From Amnimonas aquatica (GTDB lineage: Bacteria; Pseudomonadota; Gammaproteobacteria; Pseudomonadales; Moraxellaceae), in contig NZ_PTQZ01000037.1 of assembly GCF_002943415.1 (NCBI RefSeq), positions 1 to 10,156 of the forward strand: a DNA stretch of 10,156 bases. The letters are read 5' to 3'. Both the position numbers and the translations under genes were made by a program. Under the pieces are notes generated by a model. That model was not told the DNA's origin, did not search any database, and saw nothing but the letters and a program-made list of their open reading frames with translations. This document shows positions 6,818 to 10,156 of the stretch, piece after piece; position 1 is the first letter of the stretch, and each line of letters opens with the position of its first letter.

Positions 6818-6846
6818 GCCGGCATGACCGCGACGCGCGGGCCGGC
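6818..6846 (+). other. GC-rich hairpin in the flgJ-flgK gap
   Basis: CCGCG (6828-6832) and CGCGG (6836-6840) form a perfect 5-bp stem around an ACG loop. Outside it, GCCGGC (6818-6823) can pair with GCCGGC (6841-6846) if ATGA (6824-6827) bulges. No T tract follows. It lies directly after the sigma-28-like promoter. A transcript from that promoter would keep the inner stem but probably lose most of the outer left arm, so read-through and promoter-born mRNAs would have different 5' structure ahead of flgK. Functional effect is inference. Confidence 0.42.
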
Positions 6847-6864
6847 CGACGAGAGAGCAGGATC

Positions 6865-8478
6865 ATGAGCGGAGCAATGAGCACGGCGCTGTCGGCGCTG
6901 GTGTCGTACCAGAAGGCCCTGGCCACCACCAGCCACAACGTGGCCAACGTCAACACCGAGGGCTACAGCCGCCAGGTAACGAACTTCGGCACCCGCGTGG
7001 TCAGCGCCAACACGGCGGTCAGCATCGGCTCCGGCGTGCAGGTGTCATCGGTCAAGCGCGCCTACGACCAGTATGCGGTCGAGCAGGTGCGCACCTACAC
7101 CTCGGGCTTCGCGCGCGCGCAGACCTACGCCACCATGTCGGCACAGGCCGAGACCGTCATTTCCGACAGCACCAGCGGCGTGGAAGCGGCCATGTCGCGC
7201 TTCTTCGATGCCATCCAGGATGTCGCCACCGATCCGTCCTCCACCTCCGCGCGCCGGGTGCTGATCAACGAGGGCGGGGCGCTGGTCAGCCGCCTGCAGG
7301 ACATCGATGCCCAGCTCCAGCAGCTCAGCAGCGATGTCGACGCGCGCCTGCGCGCTTCGGTGGGCGAGATCAACGGCCTCGCCACGCGGATTGCCGACCT
7401 CAACAAGCAGATCGCCAGCAGCGGCAGTAATGCGGACTTCCCGGCCAACGACCTGCTGGATTCCCGCGACCAGGCCATCCTGGAGCTGAACAAGCTGGTC
7501 AAGGTCAGCACGGTGACCCAGGCCGACGGCGCCGTGAACATCTTCATCGGCAGCGGCCAGTCGCTGGTGCTGGGCGCCAATGCTCAGAGCCTGTCGGTGT
7601 CGGCCAGCCGCTACGACCCGACCCAGGCCGAGATCACGCTCCCGGACGGCGGCGTCATCACCAGTTTCATCGAGGGTGGCAGCCTCGGCGGCCTGCTCGA
7701 TTTCCGCGACGAGATCCTGGCGCCGGCGCGCGGCCAGCTCGGTCTGCTGACCTATGCCCTCGGCAGCGAAATGAACCGTCTGCAGGCGCAGGGCCTGGAC
7801 CTGTCCGGCAATCCCGGACAGGACTTCTTCACGCTGCCGGGCCCCACGGTGCAGACCAGCGCCGGCAACCAGGGCTCGGCCGCGCTCACGGCCGAGATCG
7901 GCGACATTGCCAAGCTCACCGGCGGCGACTATGTCGCGGTCGCCGATGGCGCGGGCGGCTACACGCTGATGACCCAGCCCGGCGGCAAGGCGGTGAATCC
8001 GGCCGATGTCGGCCTGACCCTGACGCTGTCCGGCAGCGCCGCCGCCGGCGACAGCTTCCTGATCCGCCCGACCGCCGATGTCACCGCCGGCTGGTCGATG
8101 AACCTGACCCAGGCCAGCGAGATCGCCGCCGCCGCCAACGATGGCAGCTTCGGTGTCGGCGACAACCGCAACGCCCTCGCCATGGTGGCGCTGGAAGACA
8201 AGGCGCTGCTGTTCGGCGGTCGCACCAGCCTGGCCAGCCAGATCAAGGGCATGGTCAGCGACATCGCGACCTCGGTGCGTTCGGCCGAGACCGCCGGGAC
8301 CGCACAGGCCACCCTGCTGGCGCAGGCCGAGGCCCGCCAGCAGTCGGTGTCCGGCGTCAATCTCGATGAAGAGGCCGCCAACCTGATGAAGTATCAGCAG
8401 GCGTATTCGGCCGCCGCCCAGGTGGCGGCCACGGCCAACGCGCTGTTCCAGACCATGCTCGACGCCTTCCGGCGCTGA
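6865..8478 (+). CDS. flgK: Flagellar hook-filament junction protein 1, FlgK (HAP1)
   Basis: FlgK forms the first of two thin junction layers between hook and filament; it is exported by the flagellar type III system, usually with the chaperone FlgN. The product has 537 residues (E. coli 547). The N-terminal axial signature HNVANVNTEGYSRQ spans residues 24-37. FlgK-typical segments follow: FFDAIQDVATDPSSTSARRVL, INGLATRIADLNKQI and NDLLDSRDQAILELNKLV. The C-terminus has SGVNLDEEAANLMKYQQAYSAAAQVAATANALFQTML. The start at 6865 puts the signature at the same distance from Met as in E. coli FlgK. A second ATG at 6877 (Met5) would shorten it by four residues. The Shine-Dalgarno is unremarkable (GAGAGAG at 6851-6857, or AGGA very near the ATG). 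Probably served by the sigma-28-like promoter just upstream as well as by operon read-through. Confidence 0.96.
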   Translation: MSGAMSTALSALVSYQKALATTSHNVANVNTEGYSRQVTNFGTRVVSANTAVSIGSGVQVSSVKRAYDQYAVEQVRTYTSGFARAQTYATMSAQAETVISDSTSGVEAAMSRFFDAIQDVATDPSSTSARRVLINEGGALVSRLQDIDAQLQQLSSDVDARLRASVGEINGLATRIADLNKQIASSGSNADFPANDLLDSRDQAILELNKLVKVSTVTQADGAVNIFIGSGQSLVLGANAQSLSVSASRYDPTQAEITLPDGGVITSFIEGGSLGGLLDFRDEILAPARGQLGLLTYALGSEMNRLQAQGLDLSGNPGQDFFTLPGPTVQTSAGNQGSAALTAEIGDIAKLTGGDYVAVADGAGGYTLMTQPGGKAVNPADVGLTLTLSGSAAAGDSFLIRPTADVTAGWSMNLTQASEIAAAANDGSFGVGDNRNALAMVALEDKALLFGGRTSLASQIKGMVSDIATSVRSAETAGTAQATLLAQAEARQQSVSGVNLDEEAANLMKYQQAYSAAAQVAATANALFQTMLDAFRR

Positions 8479-8493
8479 GCGGGGAGACTGACC

Positions 8494-9393
8494 ATGAGAA
8501 TCTCCACATCGCAGTGGTACGCCCAGAGCCTGGGCAGCATGCTGAGCCAGCAGAAGTCGCTGACCGAGACCCAGCTCCAGCTGGCCTCCGGCAAGCGCAT
8601 CCTGCGGCCTTCCGACGATCCGGTGGCGGCGACCCGCGCGCTGGACGTGTCGCGCACCCTCGGCAAGCTCGAGCAGTACGGCCGCAACGCCAGCCAGGTG
8701 CAGGGTCGTCTGATGCAGGAGGAGACCGCGCTGACCAGCAGTCTCACGCAGCTGCAGCGCGCCCGCGAGCTGACCATCCAGGCCAACACCGACAGCCTCA
8801 GCGACAGCGACCGCGAAGCCATCGCCAAGGAGCTGCACCAGCTGCACGACGCCGTGCTGCAGCTGGCCAACAGCCGCGATGGCTCGGGCAGGTACCTGTT
8901 CGGCGGCTACGCCGAGGACCAGGCGCCCTACGATGCCAGCGGCAATCCGGTGCTGGACGCCAATGGCGATCCGGTGGCCAGCGGCCAGCGCCGCATCGAC
9001 ACCGGGGTGTCCAGCAATATCGCCGATGCCGACCCGGCCTCCAGCGTGTTCGCCTATGACGGCCGCGACATCCTCGCCGACCTGAAGGCGCTGGCGACGG
9101 CGGTGGAAACCTCCGACCGCGCCGCCATGGCCAGCGGCATCACCAGCATGGATGGCGCCATCGCGCAGCTGTCCGACGTGCGCACCGACATCGGCGCGCG
9201 CCTGCAGCAGCTCGCGCTGCAGGAAGACATCCGCGCCGAATCCTCGCTGCAGCTGTCCGGCACCCTGTCCGACCTGCAGGACCTGGACTATGCCGAGGCC
9301 ATCTCGCGCTTCAACCAGCAGCTGACCGGGCTGCAGGCGGCCCAGCAGGTGTTCGGCAAGGTGCAGGGGCTGTCGCTGTTCAATTACCTGTGA
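8494..9393 (+). CDS. flgL: Flagellar hook-filament junction protein 3, FlgL (HAP3)
   Basis: FlgL forms the second junction layer, on which flagellin begins to polymerise. It belongs to the flagellin family. The product has 299 residues (E. coli 317). It starts MRISTSQWYAQSL and has the conserved LASGKRILRPSDDPVAATRAL at 30-50. A coiled-coil-like helical stretch follows (about 50-130), then GSGRYLFGGYAEDQAPY and a short variable centre with GQRRIDTG. The C-terminal helical segment, ending in VQGLSLFNYL, is typical of FlgL. GGGGAG at 8481-8486 sits 7 nt before the ATG. flgK ends only 15 nt upstream, so the two junction proteins are very probably co-transcribed. It is shorter than many FlgL proteins only in the variable central region; no conserved part is missing. 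Confidence 0.95.
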   Translation: MRISTSQWYAQSLGSMLSQQKSLTETQLQLASGKRILRPSDDPVAATRALDVSRTLGKLEQYGRNASQVQGRLMQEETALTSSLTQLQRARELTIQANTDSLSDSDREAIAKELHQLHDAVLQLANSRDGSGRYLFGGYAEDQAPYDASGNPVLDANGDPVASGQRRIDTGVSSNIADADPASSVFAYDGRDILADLKALATAVETSDRAAMASGITSMDGAIAQLSDVRTDIGARLQQLALQEDIRAESSLQLSGTLSDLQDLDYAEAISRFNQQLTGLQAAQQVFGKVQGLSLFNYL

Positions 9394-9440
9394 TGGCGCG
9401 CCGCCCTCCGCGGGCACCGCGTCATGACATGACCACCATA

Positions 9441-9465
9441 CCGGCAGGGGCGGGGCCCGTGCCGG
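9441..9465 (+). other. Strong hairpin between flgL and the downstream gene
   Basis: CCGGCA (9441-9446) pairs with TGCCGG (9460-9465). After a single G-G mismatch (9447/9459), GGGC (9448-9451) pairs with GCCC (9455-9458) around a GGG loop. That makes 10 base pairs, nearly all G-C, in a 25-nt element. What follows is not T-rich, so it is not a canonical intrinsic terminator. It ends 9 nt before the Shine-Dalgarno of the next gene. It could protect the upstream flgKL mRNA 3' end, pause polymerase, or insulate the next gene (inference). Confidence 0.6.
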
Positions 9466-9474
9466 ACGCGCGAC

Positions 9475-9480
9475 AAGGAG
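9475..9480 (+). promoter_or_regulatory. Strong ribosome binding site of the last gene
   Basis: AAGGAG is followed by 7 nt and then the ATG at 9488. This is a near-ideal Shine-Dalgarno. It fixes the start of the partial gene at the right edge and supports it as a real plus-strand coding region. Confidence 0.8.
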
Positions 9481-9487
9481 AACGCTC

Positions 9488-10156
9488 ATGCTGATCAGGG
9501 AGACGGACAGGCAGCGCCTGCTGCTGATCGACCGGCTTTTGCGGCAACAGAACCATCAGCAGCTGGAGCAGGTCATCGTGGCCGAGGCCGCGCGCGGGCT
9601 GTTCACCATCGAGGTGCTGGGCGCGGCGCGTGCGCTCAGGCTGGCACCGGTGGTCATCTACCTGGCCACGCTGGGGGTCGAGAACCTGCCCGATGCCGGT
9701 GGCCATGCCTTGTGGCTGGCCGTGTACCAGTCCATCGCCAAGGGTGCGGAGACGGAGGCTTTCCGCCGCCTGCAGGACCGCCTGCCGGTCAAGTGGGTGA
9801 CGCGCATGGTGATGGCCGGCGACACCATCGATATGGCGGCGCTGGCGCGCTGCAAGGGCAAGCCGGACGACTGGCTGACCGCCTTCGAGCTGGCCGTCGA
9901 CCAGCACCGCTTCGACCTCTTCGAGCGTCTGGTCGAGCAGGGCGTGCGCCGCAAGGCCACGATCGAGGACTGGCTGAATCTCGCCAAGATGATGATGCCG
10001 CGCCAGCCGCTGCTGGCGCGCCTGCGCGACCTCGAACCGCTGGGGCGCAGCTATGCGCGCATGCGCGGGCAGTTGCCGGCCATTGCCGAGCTTGCCAACA
10101 GCCGCAGCCTGCTGGCGCTGCAGGCGGCGCGCTGCCTGGCGCAATCGGGCGACCAC
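9488..10156 (+). CDS. Unrecognised helical protein downstream of flgL, 5' partial gene
   Basis: From the ATG at 9488 the frame stays open for 223 codons to the last base of the window, so the C-terminus is missing. I do not recognise the family. The visible part has no signal peptide and no membrane segment; it looks soluble, cytoplasmic and mostly alpha-helical. It starts with a charged region, MLIRETDRQRLLLIDRLL. Helix pairs such as DWLTAFELAVDQHRFDLFERLVEQG resemble helical-repeat solenoids. The last residues, LLALQAARCLAQSGDH (208-223), resemble the start of a TPR-like unit. Codon use matches the flagellar genes. In pseudomonads the region after flgL and before fliC holds flagellin glycosylation genes, some with TPR parts, so a flagellin-modification enzyme is one possibility. 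This rests on position only. Evidence for coding: ideal ribosome site, long open frame, strong G/C third-position bias. Confidence 0.8.
   Translation, partial: MLIRETDRQRLLLIDRLLRQQNHQQLEQVIVAEAARGLFTIEVLGAARALRLAPVVIYLATLGVENLPDAGGHALWLAVYQSIAKGAETEAFRRLQDRLPVKWVTRMVMAGDTIDMAALARCKGKPDDWLTAFELAVDQHRFDLFERLVEQGVRRKATIEDWLNLAKMMMPRQPLLARLRDLEPLGRSYARMRGQLPAIAELANSRSLLALQAARCLAQSGDH

Larger units (their letters stand above)
9394..9487 (+). other. Gap between flgL and the last gene, 94 nt
   Basis: This is the longest gap in the window. It holds the palindrome GGCGCGCC at 9395-9402, the 8-bp palindrome GTCATGAC at 9421-9428, the hairpin at 9441-9465, and an AAGGAG ribosome site at 9475-9480. I found no sigma-54, sigma-28 or sigma-70-like promoter in it, so the downstream gene is probably read from the flgK or flgB promoter unless a promoter of unfamiliar type is present. 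Confidence 0.5.

Noticed and set aside
8953..8975. DANGD segment in FlgL as a calcium-binding loop
   Set aside because: It is a short Asp/Gly-rich turn in the variable centre of FlgL; the remaining ligand positions of an EF-hand-like loop are not convincing.
7045..9489. Very long minus-strand open frame (814 codons) opposite flgK and flgL
   Set aside because: It is the mirror of two well-recognised plus-strand genes in GC-rich DNA, where stop codons are rare in the antisense frame. Its composition is dominated by Gly, Ala, Arg and His and it has no recognisable domain.
1..10156. Mobile element, prophage, CRISPR or novel defence system
   Set aside because: No transposase, integrase, terminal inverted repeats, spacer-repeat pattern or defence-like domain is visible; the window is almost fully occupied by contiguous flagellar genes.

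Overview
This window is the core of a bacterial flagellar structural cluster, flgB-C-D-E-F-G-H-I-J-K-L, all on the plus strand and complete. It is followed by the 5' part of an unrecognised gene that runs off the right edge. The DNA is GC-rich with strong G/C third-position bias. An AT-rich patch in the first ~50 bases, just upstream of flgB, carries the promoter.

The likely source is a high-GC Gammaproteobacterium with the Pseudomonas/Xanthomonas/Vibrio style of flagellar control, in which sigma-54 drives middle genes and sigma-28 drives late genes. The signs are the unbroken flgB-to-flgL order, P- and L-ring genes (flgH, flgI) that imply an outer membrane, a near-consensus sigma-54 promoter ahead of flgB, and a good sigma-28 match ahead of flgK. 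One unusual trait for that group is a 120-residue FlgJ with only the rod-binding domain and no peptidoglycan-hydrolase domain.

Layout: 1-129 holds a sigma-54 promoter (-24 GG at 51-52, -12 GC at 63-64), a weak IHF-like site and a leader of about 54 nt. Next come the proximal rod genes flgB and flgC, the hook cap flgD, the hook flgE, the rod genes flgF and flgG, the P/L rings flgH and flgI, and the rod cap flgJ. A sigma-28-like promoter overlaps the end of flgJ and precedes the hook-filament junction genes flgK and flgL. The last gene starts at 9488 behind a strong Shine-Dalgarno and is open to the window end. In related bacteria this position, after flgL, often holds flagellin-modification or flagellin genes, but the sequence itself does not show a function.

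Most gene gaps are 2-26 nt, consistent with one long transcript. The four longer gaps (flgD/E 41 nt, flgG/H 73 nt, flgJ/K 48 nt, flgL/next gene 94 nt) each contain a GC-rich hairpin without a T tract. These may act on mRNA processing or stability rather than as terminators. I see no mobile element, CRISPR array, tRNA, rRNA or evidence of a novel system; the flagellar genes themselves are ordinary. The points worth checking are the two-promoter arrangement, the reduced FlgJ, the gap hairpins and the unidentified last gene.
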